From: JACQFV01 sp964593585
Lineage (GTDB): Bacteria; Zixibacteria; MSB-5A5; WJJR01
Length of the DNA stretch: 64,000 nucleotides
Direction of reading: 5' to 3'
NCBI GenBank assembly: GCA_964593585.1
Contig: CAZQIZ010000002.1
Span: forward strand, 1 to 64,000
Shown: positions 7,997 to 16,482 of the stretch, piece after piece
Layout: every line of letters starts with the position of its first letter
Position numbering within the stretch: position 1 is the first letter of the stretch
Notes under the pieces: model-generated
Told to the model about the DNA's origin: nothing
The model's database searches: none
The model's input: only the letters and a program-made list of their open reading frames with translations
Translations under genes and position numbers: made by a program

Positions 7997-9481
7997 TCAA
8001 TCGCCGCGGCGCGCGCGCCGGGCTTCGCGGTCAGAGCGGTAGAAATCAGAGTAGAGTTGATCGCGCTCGTACTCCCCTTCGACCTTGTCGATGGCATCGA
8101 GATAGGCATCGGCGAGCGCTTCATCATCCCGGCAGTGGCGGCCGAGGGCTTTGAGGGCGTTGCTCTGCTCGTAGCTGGAGGAAATCGTGCCAGCGGCATT
8201 CAGCGCCGCGCGCACGGTGGCCGCCTCCAGACGATCGGTGTCGGCGAATTCGCGCAAGGCCCGGCTGGCGTCGTAGTCAGAGTCCATCGTGGCGATGGCA
8301 TTCATGTAAGCGGCGCTCGCGCGCTCATCCGCGCGGCAGGCCGGTGCCAGCGCGGTCAGCAATTCAGCGATTTCGTAGTCGGAATCCAGTTGCCCGGCGA
8401 CACCCGCGGCGGCAGTCGCGGCCTCCGCCGGCGAACCGGCGTTCCAGACCAAGGCGGTCAGGGCGCGACGGGCCTCGAAGTCAGACTCGATGTTGGAGGC
8501 GGCGTCGACATAAAGGGTCATCAGCGCCACGGAACGATCGCAGGCCGGCGCGAAACCGGTCAGCAATTCGGCGATTTCATAGTCGGATTCCATCCGTGCG
8601 GCGATCTGCAGGACCGCGTTCATAACCTCGGGGCCGTTTTCGGCGTCGAACTCGACGGCGGACAGGGCGCGACGAATCTCATAGTCGGAGTCCATGGTCG
8701 AGGCCACGGCGACATAGTCAGCGGTGAGCGAGGGGTCCCAGCTGCGGTGCTCGGCGACAGTCAGTAGCAGCTCGGCCTTCTCGTAGTCGGATTCCATCCG
8801 CATCGCCGCCACGTCGAGGACATCGGAGCACTCGGCAGCGGTCAACGCGGGGCGCTTGAGCGCCTCGCCGAGAAACAGGCGCAGGACATAGTCACTTTCG
8901 ATGTGCGCCACTTCGGCGAGAAGTCCATCGACACCCTCGCGGTCGAGGATGCGTTTGGCGCGCTCCTCGGCGCCAACGCCGGTCTTTCGGATGAGATCGA
9001 CCAGCACGGTCGCCAGCCACTCGCGGCCCGCCTCGTCGAAGGGCCTCGCCTGGCCGTCAACGCTGTATTCATAATCGAGATCCCCTTGGCGGTCGGCGCG
9101 GACGTCCAGTTCGGTCACGCGAGAGTCGCGTTTCTCCCAGATCAACATCCGGCCGCTCTTGGAGAGGTAGGCAATCGTACGATCATCCTCGCCGAACTTG
9201 ACCGTTCCCTCAATGCGCACCTTGAGTCTGTTCGTCCCGTCCGACCAAGTGGCGGTGGTCCGTCCGAAACCGTCGGTGGTCACCGAGGTGCCGCGCCCAT
9301 CGAAGACATCGACAGACACCCACTCGGCAATGCGCGAAAGTAGTCCCTCGGCATCGCAGAAGGACGGCCGGTTGTCGGCGGCGGAAGCCGCGGTGGCCAA
9401 TGCCAGTAACGCCAGACCGGTCAACGCTGAAAGAAGCCAAGAATTGACGGTGTTCCGTTCACGAATCCCTGTCCGCATCAT
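7997..9481 (-). CDS. Secreted alpha-solenoid protein with nine 34-residue SDYE repeats
   Basis: The 494-residue protein has a signal peptide (about residues 1-34, ASA-ADN). A first domain (about 35-200) carries no recognised motif. The rest, to about residue 480, is a tandem array of nine units. Each is 34 residues (the first 35) and carries the core (M/I/L)-(E/D)-S-D-Y-E. The units are Ala/Leu-rich and predicted helical, so a HEAT/TPR-like solenoid is likely; similar ISSDYE-type repeats occur, from memory, in extensions of some M56-type sensor proteins. The C-terminus is basic (RREARRARRGD-like). GGAGG precedes a double ATG; the second (9478) has better spacing. The gene is alone between terminators. 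A protein-protein interaction role is inferred. Confidence 0.8.
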   Translation of the reverse strand: MMRTGIRERNTVNSWLLSALTGLALLALATAASAADNRPSFCDAEGLLSRIAEWVSVDVFDGRGTSVTTDGFGRTTATWSDGTNRLKVRIEGTVKFGEDDRTIAYLSKSGRMLIWEKRDSRVTELDVRADRQGDLDYEYSVDGQARPFDEAGREWLATVLVDLIRKTGVGAEERAKRILDREGVDGLLAEVAHIESDYVLRLFLGEALKRPALTAAECSDVLDVAAMRMESDYEKAELLLTVAEHRSWDPSLTADYVAVASTMDSDYEIRRALSAVEFDAENGPEVMNAVLQIAARMESDYEIAELLTGFAPACDRSVALMTLYVDAASNIESDFEARRALTALVWNAGSPAEAATAAAGVAGQLDSDYEIAELLTALAPACRADERASAAYMNAIATMDSDYDASRALREFADTDRLEAATVRAALNAAGTISSSYEQSNALKALGRHCRDDEALADAYLDAIDKVEGEYERDQLYSDFYRSDREARRARRGD

Positions 9482-9580
9482 CTCACCTCCGTGGGAAAGT
9501 CCGACTCAACCTCGTATGACGGAAGCTGGGATGGAAAGTTGCGGCAAATGGGAGTCCGAAGGCTCGCTGGATGGAAGGCA

Positions 9581-9609
9581 GAGCAGGCTTGCCAGGAGGC
9601 TCGCCCTCC
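9581..9609. repeat. Dispersed GC-rich intergenic repeat, single arm
   Basis: A 29-bp stretch, from GAGCAGGCTTGC to GCCCTCC, matches the arms of the inverted repeat at 31925-31999 with about five mismatches. It looks like half of a REP-like element lying between accB and the SDYE gene. Confidence 0.5.
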
Positions 9610-9616
9610 ACAAAAA

Positions 9617-9641
9617 CAGGGGCGTATGCGATACGCCCCTG
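9617..9641 (-). terminator. Intrinsic terminator after accB
   Basis: A perfect 11-bp stem (CAGGGGCGTAT arms, 3-nt loop) is followed by TTTTTG on the minus strand, 30 bp after the accB stop. Confidence 0.85.
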
Positions 9642-9671
9642 CGATCTGTAATTGTTGCGGGTGCCCGTGGT

Positions 9672-10184
9672 CTAGACGGCGGTCGGGTCGATCAGGAACA
9701 GGGGCTGGCCGAATTCGACCGGCTGGGCGTTCTCGACGAGGATCTTGACGATCTTGCCGGACTGCTCGGCCTCGATTTCGTTCATCAGTTTCATCGCCTC
9801 GATGATGCAGAGGACATCGCCGACTTTGATCACTTTGCCGAGTTCGACGAACGGCGGAGCGTCGGGGGCCGGAGCGCGATAGAAGGTGCCCACCATCGGG
9901 GATTTGATCTCGACCAGATGGGATGGCGGCGCGACGGGCTCCGGGGCGGCAGGCGCGGGGGCCGGGGCGGGCGCCGCGGCGACCGGCGGAGCCGCCGGCG
10001 GCGGTACAATGGGCGCCGGAACGGTCACCAGGGTGGTCGTTCCCGACGCCGATGGGTGATGCCCGTTTTGCGTGCCGCGGTTTTTGATGATGCGGATGGT
10101 CTGAAACCACCGCCGCACTTCGAGCGAATCGATGTTCGATTCCTCAACAATCTTGATCAGCTGACGGATCGCTTGCTCGTTCAT
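9672..10184 (-). CDS. accB: Acetyl-CoA carboxylase biotin carboxyl carrier protein
   Basis: The 170-residue protein has an N-terminal helical segment (1-40), a long Pro/Ala-rich flexible linker (about 52-88) and a C-terminal biotinyl domain (about 90-170). The biotinylated residue is Lys132 in EAMKLMNE. It accepts carboxyl from AccC and donates it to AccA/AccD in malonyl-CoA synthesis. A GGGGGAAG ribosome binding site precedes the ATG. It follows the aminopeptidase gene by 47 bp. That pepP-accB pairing is common in bacteria, but accC has been separated from it here. Confidence 0.94.
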   Translation of the reverse strand: MNEQAIRQLIKIVEESNIDSLEVRRWFQTIRIIKNRGTQNGHHPSASGTTTLVTVPAPIVPPPAAPPVAAAPAPAPAPAAPEPVAPPSHLVEIKSPMVGTFYRAPAPDAPPFVELGKVIKVGDVLCIIEAMKLMNEIEAEQSGKIVKILVENAQPVEFGQPLFLIDPTAV

Positions 10185-10231
10185 GGCTTCCCCCTTCCGG
10201 GAAAGTCCCTACGCCCCAGAAACTCCCTGAA

Positions 10232-11320
10232 CTACAACTCGATCAATTGGCGCGTCGAGGTGGTAATGACCTGCGCCTTGCCGGGACGGATCAGGATGTC
10301 ATCTTCGATGCGCACCCCGCCCCATCCGGGAATGTAGATCCCCGGCTCGATGGTGACCACCATGCCGGTTTGCAGAACCGTCTGGCTGCGCGCGCTCAAG
10401 GCCGGCGCCTCGTGGATCACCAACCCGATGCCGTGCCCCAGACTGTGGTCAAACTGCTTGCCGTAGCCGCCGCGCTCGATGATGACACGGGCGATGCGAT
10501 CCAGATCGGCGCACTTGAGGCCGGGCCGCGCCTTGGCGATGGCCGCGTCATGCGCCTTCAACACCAGATTGTAGACCTTGCGTTGCCGCGCAGTCGCCTT
10601 GCCCAGCACCACCGTGCGGGTGACATCGGACACATAGCCGCCGATCGTGGCGCCGAAGTCGAAGGTGATGAAATCCCCCTTCTGCACCTTCTTCTCCGAG
10701 GCGCGTCCATGCGGCAGGGCCGATCGGTACCCCGAGGCGACGATCGTCTCGAAGGCGGGCCGCTCAGAGCCGGCGCGGGTCATGCGGTACTCGAGTTCGG
10801 CGGCCAGATCGCGTTCGCGCACCCCCGGACGGATGAGCGGCAGCGTGTCGGCCAGCGCATCCTCGGCGATCCGGGCGGCGCGGCGGATATTGGCCACTTC
10901 GCTTTTGTCCTTCACCTGCATCAACGGCGAAACAAGTTCCTCCAACGGCACAAAGAGCGCCCGCGGGAGCAGCTCGCGCAGACGCTTCCCGTTTTTTTCG
11001 GTCAACAGGGCGGTCTCGATGCCGATGCGCGGACGGCCGTTTTTGAACAGCGGCAGATTGGGCAGATGGGCAACCAGATCACCCGGCACAATGTCCACTT
11101 TGGCGCCGCGCACTTCCTTTTTGGCCTGCTCACGATAGCGGCCATCGGTGAAGAACTCGGCGCTGTGGCGGCCCAACAGCAGCAGGCCGTTGGAACCCGT
11201 GTACCCAACCAGATACTGCAACTGGTTGCCGGCGGTGGTCAGCAGGTAATCAAGGTGCTCGTCGGCCAGGCGGCGACGCAGTTTGGCGATGCGGGCTGGG
11301 TGTACGGACAGAGTTGCCAC
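10232..11320 (-). CDS. pepP: Xaa-Pro aminopeptidase (M24 family)
   Basis: The protein has an N-terminal creatinase-like domain and a C-terminal pita-bread metallopeptidase domain. It removes an N-terminal residue preceding proline. The five M24 metal ligands can be placed: Asp in DFGATIGGYVSD, Asp in SDVTRTVV, His in HSLGHGIGL, Glu in IEPGIYIPG and Glu in RIEDD. No signal peptide is seen, so it is cytosolic. The frame stays open to 11365, but I prefer the GTG at 11320, which has an AAGGG about 11 nt upstream. accB follows at once, suggesting co-transcription. Confidence 0.88.
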   Translation of the reverse strand: MATLSVHPARIAKLRRRLADEHLDYLLTTAGNQLQYLVGYTGSNGLLLLGRHSAEFFTDGRYREQAKKEVRGAKVDIVPGDLVAHLPNLPLFKNGRPRIGIETALLTEKNGKRLRELLPRALFVPLEELVSPLMQVKDKSEVANIRRAARIAEDALADTLPLIRPGVRERDLAAELEYRMTRAGSERPAFETIVASGYRSALPHGRASEKKVQKGDFITFDFGATIGGYVSDVTRTVVLGKATARQRKVYNLVLKAHDAAIAKARPGLKCADLDRIARVIIERGGYGKQFDHSLGHGIGLVIHEAPALSARSQTVLQTGMVVTIEPGIYIPGWGGVRIEDDILIRPGKAQVITTSTRQLIEL

Positions 11321-11449
11321 GTCGAGTTCTACCCTTCTATCGGCGCCCGGAGACTCCGGGTGCACATTCCCAATTTGGGAGTGTGCTGGGCCGGGCAGGT
11401 TCAGTCAAGGAAAATGTCGGGGCTGGCAATGGAACGCCTTGTACTGGAA

Positions 11450-11941
11450 TCACTTAGGACCGCCGATCCGTTTGAGCAAGCCGGTGGTCGAATACCCCCG
11501 GCGCATGGTCACCCGACGGACCCGGCCTCCCCAGCCATGCACCTCGGACGCTCCGACGATATGGCCGGTGGCGTACTCGGCACCCTTGACCAAGACATCG
11601 GGGCGCAGGGCACGGATCAGTTCCAGCGGGGTGTCTTCGCCGAAAATGCAGACAAAGTCAACCATGCGCAGGGCCAGGAGCATGAGGGCACGGTCCCTCT
11701 GGCGGTTGAGCGGACGCGTTGGCCCCTTCAGTCGGCGCACCGAGGCATCGCTGTTAAGTCCGACCACGAGGATGTCGCCGAAACTCTTCGCCCGGCTCAG
11801 AATGTCGAGATGGCCGCGATGGAGGATGTCGAAGACGCCATTGGTGAAGACCACTCGTTTCCCCTTCCGCCGCCAATGGCCACGCATCCGGGCCAGAGCG
11901 GCCCGGCCAAGCAGGCGTGATTGAAGGGAGCCGGTCTTCAT
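11450..11941 (-). CDS. rfaE2: D-glycero-beta-D-manno-heptose 1-phosphate adenylyltransferase
   Basis: The 163-residue nucleotidyltransferase corresponds to the C-terminal domain of HldE. It makes ADP-heptose precursor for the LPS inner core. The nucleotidyltransferase signature VVFTNGVFDILHRGH is intact, with HRGH at 41-44, and an STT(G)-type motif (GYSTTGLLKRI) is at the end. The partner kinase rfaE1 is the next gene upstream (126-bp gap), so HldE is split into two proteins here. Lack of fusion is common outside proteobacteria. Confidence 0.92.
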   Translation of the reverse strand: MKTGSLQSRLLGRAALARMRGHWRRKGKRVVFTNGVFDILHRGHLDILSRAKSFGDILVVGLNSDASVRRLKGPTRPLNRQRDRALMLLALRMVDFVCIFGEDTPLELIRALRPDVLVKGAEYATGHIVGASEVHGWGGRVRRVTMRRGYSTTGLLKRIGGPK

Positions 11942-12067
11942 CTCGGATTGGAATCACGGGCGGCGCGGTGTGGGTTCCGCATTCCGATTGTGCTGAGGGC
12001 TCCAGAGAGGGCGGGCCTCCCGACGAGTTGCCCTCTCAGATCGCTGCCGTCGTGCTGTTGCCACATG

Positions 12068-13111
12068 TTAGCTGACTTCCAGTTGCGGTTCGGGAAGATC
12101 GTCGAGGGCCAGACGGATCGCCGCCACGGTGGTCTGGGCGGTGCCGACTTCCTTGATCACCTCGCCGGCGGCGACGTTGGCGACATACGCCGCCTGCAAC
12201 ATGCTCCCCCCGGCCGCCAGCGTCATCGCCACCGTCGCCACGACCGTATCGCCCGCGCCGGTGACATCGTAGACCATCTTGGCGACGGTCGGAATCCTGG
12301 TCAGCCGTCCCTGCGGTTCGAACAGCGCCATACCCTTTTCGCCGAGCGTGATGAGCAGCGTGTCGGCGTCGAGCCGTTGGAGCAACTCGAATCCGACGGC
12401 GCGCAAGGACGCGTCATCGCGAATGCGTCGACCGGCGACAAACCCCGCCTCGTGGTGATTGGGCGTAAGCGTGGTAACACGGCGATACGAATTGAAGTGC
12501 GTGTCCTTGGGATCGACAACGATGAACTTGCCCTGGTCGCGCGCGGCGGACACCACACGATCCAGCAGCGGCGGCTGGATCACGCCTTTGCCGTAGTCGG
12601 AGATCACCAGGCCGGCGGCGTCGCGCAGTTCGGCCAGGCAGCGCGCGGCCAGCTCCTCGGTCTGCGCGGCGGAGATCGCCTCGATGGTCTCGAAATCGGC
12701 GCGCACCACCTGCTGGTGGTGCGCCACGATGCGGGTCTTGACGGTCGTCGGACGCGTGCGGTCGATTAGGAGTCCCACCGTCGACATGTGCTGATCGCTC
12801 ATGCGGGCCCGCACCAGTTCGGCGGCGCGATCCTCGCCGATGATGCCGACGGTGACCACTTCGCCGCCCAGCGAGCGGATGTTCTGGGCGACATTGGTGG
12901 CGCCGCCGAGCTTGGCTTCCTGCTTCTGCACCGCGACCACCGGGACCGGGGCCTCCGGCGAGATGCGCTCGACCGAGCCGATCCAGTACTCGTCGAGCAT
13001 GATGTCGCCGAGCACCACGATCTTGACCCCGTCGAAGCGGTCCAGCAGGGCGCCGATGCCGAGATGATTCCCGGAAATCGGGTCCAAGCTTTTGGCGGCG
13101 TTGACTTTCAC
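12068..13111 (-). CDS. rfaE1: D-glycero-beta-D-manno-heptose-7-phosphate kinase
   Basis: This PfkB-family sugar kinase corresponds to the N-terminal domain of HldE and phosphorylates heptose 7-phosphate at C1. The family features VVLGDIMLDEYWIGSVERISPEAPVPVV and the GAGDTVVA motif with the catalytic Asp near the C-terminus are clear. The start is uncertain. The frame is open to a GTG at 13174, which would overlap the divergent DUF3467 gene and its ribosome binding site. I prefer the GTG at 13111 (347 residues), which has no ribosome binding site but a possible -10 just upstream. It pairs with rfaE2. Confidence 0.92.
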   Translation of the reverse strand: MKVNAAKSLDPISGNHLGIGALLDRFDGVKIVVLGDIMLDEYWIGSVERISPEAPVPVVAVQKQEAKLGGATNVAQNIRSLGGEVVTVGIIGEDRAAELVRARMSDQHMSTVGLLIDRTRPTTVKTRIVAHHQQVVRADFETIEAISAAQTEELAARCLAELRDAAGLVISDYGKGVIQPPLLDRVVSAARDQGKFIVVDPKDTHFNSYRRVTTLTPNHHEAGFVAGRRIRDDASLRAVGFELLQRLDADTLLITLGEKGMALFEPQGRLTRIPTVAKMVYDVTGAGDTVVATVAMTLAAGGSMLQAAYVANVAAGEVIKEVGTAQTTVAAIRLALDDLPEPQLEVS

Positions 13112-13144
13112 CGTGCCATGGTATACCGTGAGCCGTCGGTTGAC
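13101..13144. promoter_or_regulatory. Possible divergent promoter pair for DUF3467 and rfaE1
   Basis: The 47-bp gap between the two starts holds a palindromic GGTATACC. On the plus strand TTGACT (13101-13106) stands 15 bp before TATACC (13122-13127). On the minus strand TTGTCA (13144-13139) stands 15 bp before the same palindrome. The spacers are short, so this is only suggestive; the rfaE1 transcript would be almost leaderless. Confidence 0.3.
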
Positions 13145-13158
13145 AAGGAGGAATTGCC

Positions 13159-13461
13159 GTGCAACAACAGCCACCGCGCCAGCAGATCAATGTCGAAGTC
13201 GGCCCCGCCGAGGCCGAGGGCATCTATTCGAACCTGGCGCTGATTGTCCACTCGCCGCAGGAGTTTGTCATCGATTTCGCCCGCATCACGCCGGGCGCGC
13301 CCAAGACCAAGGTCTACGCCCGCATCATCATGACCCCGGCCCATGCCAAGATGCTGCTCAATGCCCTCGACGAGAATATCAAGAAGTACGAGTCGGCGTT
13401 CGGCGCGATCAAACTGGCCGGTTCCGACGACAAGAACATCGGATTTCAGGCCTCGCGCTGA
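13159..13461 (+). CDS. DUF3467 family protein
   Basis: The 100-residue protein matches, from memory, the DUF3467 family: INVEVGPAEAEGIYSNLALI near the N-terminus, EFVIDFA, then ARIIMTPAHAKMLLNALDENIKKYE. The function is unknown. The protein is small, soluble and lacks a signal peptide. The GTG start has a strong AAGGAGG 8 nt upstream. It is the only plus-strand gene in the first 26 kb and is divergent from rfaE1 and convergent with the 13533 gene. Confidence 0.85.
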   Translation: MQQQPPRQQINVEVGPAEAEGIYSNLALIVHSPQEFVIDFARITPGAPKTKVYARIIMTPAHAKMLLNALDENIKKYESAFGAIKLAGSDDKNIGFQASR

Positions 13462-13483
13462 GGTGTCTGCGCGCAAACAAGAA

Positions 13484-13511
13484 CGGGGACGACGCACAGG
13501 CGTCGTCCCCG
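13484..13511 (-). terminator. Hairpin between convergent genes
   Basis: A 12-bp stem (CGGGGACGACGC arms, 4-nt loop) lies between the DUF3467 stop and the 13533 stop. On the minus strand it is followed by TTCTTGTTTG, so it best serves the leftward gene but may be bidirectional. Confidence 0.65.
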
Positions 13512-13532
13512 GCGATCGAACGGGCGTCCGAT

Positions 13533-15332
13533 CTACGGTGTCGTCTTGTCCGCTTCGCTGACGGAGATGCCCCAGCCGGTCGGGTCCTCGGGCGGGGAAT
13601 CGTTCCAATCCGGGAAGGAATGCGAGTCGTCGGTGACGTAGTGCACGATGTACTCGCCCTTATCCAGCAGAATGACCTGATCGACCTGACGGTTCTTCTC
13701 GGCCCCGCCGGCGTGCGAGGTTTTGCGGAAGGTCATCTCCCAGACGATGTCGCCGGTCCGCGCGTCCTCGATCCAGCCGTAGTCGACCATTTCGTAGCGG
13801 GTCCCCTCGCCGAGGGCGCGGATGCGGACCCGTGTGGGTGAGACCAGCGTAAAGCGGCGGGTCTCGTCGGCGCCATCCCCCACCTCGCTGATTCCGGCCA
13901 GAAGGCCCGGCGCCCGCACGTCGGACTTGGCGATCAGAGTGAAATTCGCGCGGTTGAAGTCCGGGCTGCCGGGGTAGATCGTGACGCCATACGCTTTCTG
14001 GTCGTAGGGCGGCGACGAGTTCCAGCCGCTCCCCTCGGAGTGGGAGCCATCGGTGACATAGTAGAGCGTGTAGTCGCCAGCGGAGAGTTCGACGATCCCG
14101 TCGAATTGACGGTTCTTGCTCGCGCCGCCGGCGGGTTCGGTGTTGGCGCCGGACATCGACCAGATCTTGGCGCGGTCATCGGCGCGGGTGATCCAGGCAT
14201 AGTCAGCCATCCGGTCGCCGTACTGATCGTACTCGCCGATCGCGTAAACGCGCAACGGGGCGTATTGCATCAGGCGGAAGTTCTCGGAGACCAGTTCGTT
14301 GTCGCCGATGCCGGTGATCTTCAGAAGCGGCATCTCGGCGGCGGGGGCGGCGCGCAGCGCGATCTTGGACGCGTCGGCGGTCGAGGCCGGGAAGATCTGC
14401 AATCCCCAGGCCTCCGGATCGATCGGCGGCGGCGCATTCCAGTCGTCCCAGGTGTGCGAGTCGTCGGTGATGTAGTAGGCAATGTAATCGCCGCGCGGCA
14501 GACGGACATTCTCGTGGAAGCGGCGGTTCTTTGAGGCGCCGCCGGCGTGATCGGTGTTGCCCTCGGTCATTTCCCAGACCCGCTCCCGGGTGCGGGCATT
14601 GACAATCCAGCCGCCATCGACCATGGATTCGGCCGAACCGGCGAACTCGCCGAGGCAGTAGATTTCCAGTTCACAATCATCGGCGAGCGAAAAGTCGATC
14701 TTGCTATAGGAATCGTTGCCGGGACGCACAATCCGGATCGGCGCATCGCGTTGGATCGGACGGTCCTCCACCTGCAAGGCGGTCGCGGCGACCAGACGCA
14801 CCATGTATTCGGGGGCCAGTTTGCGGCTCAGCTCATCGTCGCCGGGAAAATCGGTCTTCCCCTTGTCGAACCACTCGCCCAACCCCTTGAGCAATTCCTT
14901 GAGATTGTCCGAATCAAAGTCACCGAAGTAGAAGAAGGGTTGGCCGGCGTAGTAGATCAGTTCGTATGATCCCGGCCGCAGGGTGATTTCGTCTTCATAG
15001 CGGCGCAGCCACTTCGAGCCGTCGACCGGGTCGGTGATTTCCTCGTCCATTGACCAGATCAGCATGCGAGTACGGGCATCGATGATCCACGGGTAGGCAA
15101 ACAGGTACTCGCCTGACTTCAGACCGGCGCCGACCGCCTCGATGGTCACATCGGTCGAGGCGGACACAGTGAAAGTGACCGTCTCCAATGCCCGCGGGTC
15201 CAGATCGGTGATGACCACCTCGCCGGCGGCCGCGGTAGTCGGCAAAACAGAAACTACAAGCAGCGCTGCGATAGCCAGCACAGCGCCGGCAGCCAAACAC
15301 CTCGTATAGGCGCCCAGACAAACTCCCATCAT
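13533..15332 (-). CDS. Secreted modular repeat protein of unknown function
   Basis: The product is about 599 residues with a signal peptide (about 1-37, TTAAAG). Four copies of a roughly 130-150-residue module follow. Each pairs a jelly-roll-like beta part with a conserved stretch: W(I/A)xxARTRxxxW.M, then HAGGASKNR-type residues, LxxGxYxxYYxTDDSH and a DWNxxPPxDPxxWG ending. The first copy is divergent. The pattern suggests a beta-sandwich interaction module in the periplasm or on the surface. The start is taken as the ATG pair at 15332/15329 behind GGTGGTGAG. I recognise no characterised family; neighbours concern LPS and the envelope. Confidence 0.7.
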   Translation of the reverse strand: MMGVCLGAYTRCLAAGAVLAIAALLVVSVLPTTAAAGEVVITDLDPRALETVTFTVSASTDVTIEAVGAGLKSGEYLFAYPWIIDARTRMLIWSMDEEITDPVDGSKWLRRYEDEITLRPGSYELIYYAGQPFFYFGDFDSDNLKELLKGLGEWFDKGKTDFPGDDELSRKLAPEYMVRLVAATALQVEDRPIQRDAPIRIVRPGNDSYSKIDFSLADDCELEIYCLGEFAGSAESMVDGGWIVNARTRERVWEMTEGNTDHAGGASKNRRFHENVRLPRGDYIAYYITDDSHTWDDWNAPPPIDPEAWGLQIFPASTADASKIALRAAPAAEMPLLKITGIGDNELVSENFRLMQYAPLRVYAIGEYDQYGDRMADYAWITRADDRAKIWSMSGANTEPAGGASKNRQFDGIVELSAGDYTLYYVTDGSHSEGSGWNSSPPYDQKAYGVTIYPGSPDFNRANFTLIAKSDVRAPGLLAGISEVGDGADETRRFTLVSPTRVRIRALGEGTRYEMVDYGWIEDARTGDIVWEMTFRKTSHAGGAEKNRQVDQVILLDKGEYIVHYVTDDSHSFPDWNDSPPEDPTGWGISVSEADKTTP

Positions 15333-15426
15333 CTCACCACCCGTGGTGTCACACAACGTCAAGACCCATGTCGATGCACGACTTCACAATTATGGTACGG
15401 CATTTGCATCTCCAGGTTTCATCGAC

Positions 15427-16482
15427 TCAGGCCCTGCCGCTCAGTCGCCGGACCGCGGACCAGACATCCTCGGCGGTAACCAAGTCCTGACATTCCAAGG
15501 GATAGTCCTTGCGGAAGCAGCGATTGCTGTAACAGGGCGAGCAGAAAAGCGACTTTTTGACAGTCAGGGCATGCACGGTGAAGGGCGCGACCTCGGTCGG
15601 ATCGCCCGGGCCGGAGATCACCACGACAGGTGTCCCGACCGCTGCCGCCAGATGGGACAGCCCGGAGTCGTTACCGACAAAGAGGGCGGCGCGACGGATG
15701 ATCTCTCCGACCACTGGGAGCGTCCCACGACCGCAGAGATTGTGCGTTGCCGATGTGGATAATCCGGCGGCAACGGCCTCGCAGGCCCCACAGTCGTTCT
15801 GCCCGCCGACCAGCCAACACTGGCCGCCGATGGCTTGCCAGCGGCGGCCGATTTCGGCGAATCGCGCCGCCGGCCAGAGTTTGTTCGGCTGCGCCGCGCC
15901 GGGCGCAATGGCCATCGGGGCTCCCAGTGGCGGCATGATCGACGAAAGCAACGTGTCCGCCACCGCGACCGCCTGCGGTCCGGGACGGTAGTGGAGATTC
16001 CGATCGGTCTGCGCTTCGGGCCAGACCAACTGCAACAATTGCAGATACCCCTCGGCACGATGCGGACGACGGCCATCGGCTCCATACGGGAGACGGTCGC
16101 TCAGGAGCCAGCCGCGCGCATCGGCGGCATGCCCCACCCGACGTCGGACACCGGCCAGGCGAAACATCAACGCCGAGCCAAATGAGGGCGGCAGGCAGAA
16201 GCCCAAGTCATACCGTTCCGGACGCAAGCGGCGGGCATTGCGCCAGACACTCCTCAGCCCCGATCTCCCCGCTTGTTCATCCAATGCAATGACACGGTCA
16301 GCCAGTCGCAGATCTTCCCACAAATCGGCCAGCGCGGCGCGGCAGACCAGATGTATCGCCGCATTCGGCGCATTCAACCGCAGCGACGCCAGGAAGGGAA
16401 TCGCCATGACCGCATCACCCACCCAGTTGGGCGCGCGCACGACAATCCGTGTCGGTTGAGTTGGCGTCGGCATCGCAATCAT
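15427..16482 (-). CDS. GT9 glycosyltransferase, ADP-heptose:LPS heptosyltransferase type
   Basis: The 351-residue enzyme belongs to glycosyltransferase family 9 and transfers heptose to the LPS inner core at the cytoplasmic face. Visible landmarks are the N-terminal RIVVRAPNWVGDAVMAIPFL loop, the PGAAQPNKLWP motif in the middle and the C-terminal FVGNDSGLSHLAAAVGTPVV nucleotide-sugar site. A Cys-rich stretch (SPCYSNRC) near the end is typical of WaaF-type proteins. The start at 16482 forms an ATGA overlap with the acyltransferase stop. An in-frame ATG at 16473 is possible. It works with rfaE1/rfaE2 in the window. Confidence 0.88.
   Translation of the reverse strand: MIAMPTPTQPTRIVVRAPNWVGDAVMAIPFLASLRLNAPNAAIHLVCRAALADLWEDLRLADRVIALDEQAGRSGLRSVWRNARRLRPERYDLGFCLPPSFGSALMFRLAGVRRRVGHAADARGWLLSDRLPYGADGRRPHRAEGYLQLLQLVWPEAQTDRNLHYRPGPQAVAVADTLLSSIMPPLGAPMAIAPGAAQPNKLWPAARFAEIGRRWQAIGGQCWLVGGQNDCGACEAVAAGLSTSATHNLCGRGTLPVVGEIIRRAALFVGNDSGLSHLAAAVGTPVVVISGPGDPTEVAPFTVHALTVKKSLFCSPCYSNRCFRKDYPLECQDLVTAEDVWSAVRRLSGRA

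Noticed and set aside
12005..12037. Terminator after rfaE1
   Set aside because: An 8-bp GAGAGGGC stem exists, but its loop is long and no T-run follows on the minus strand.
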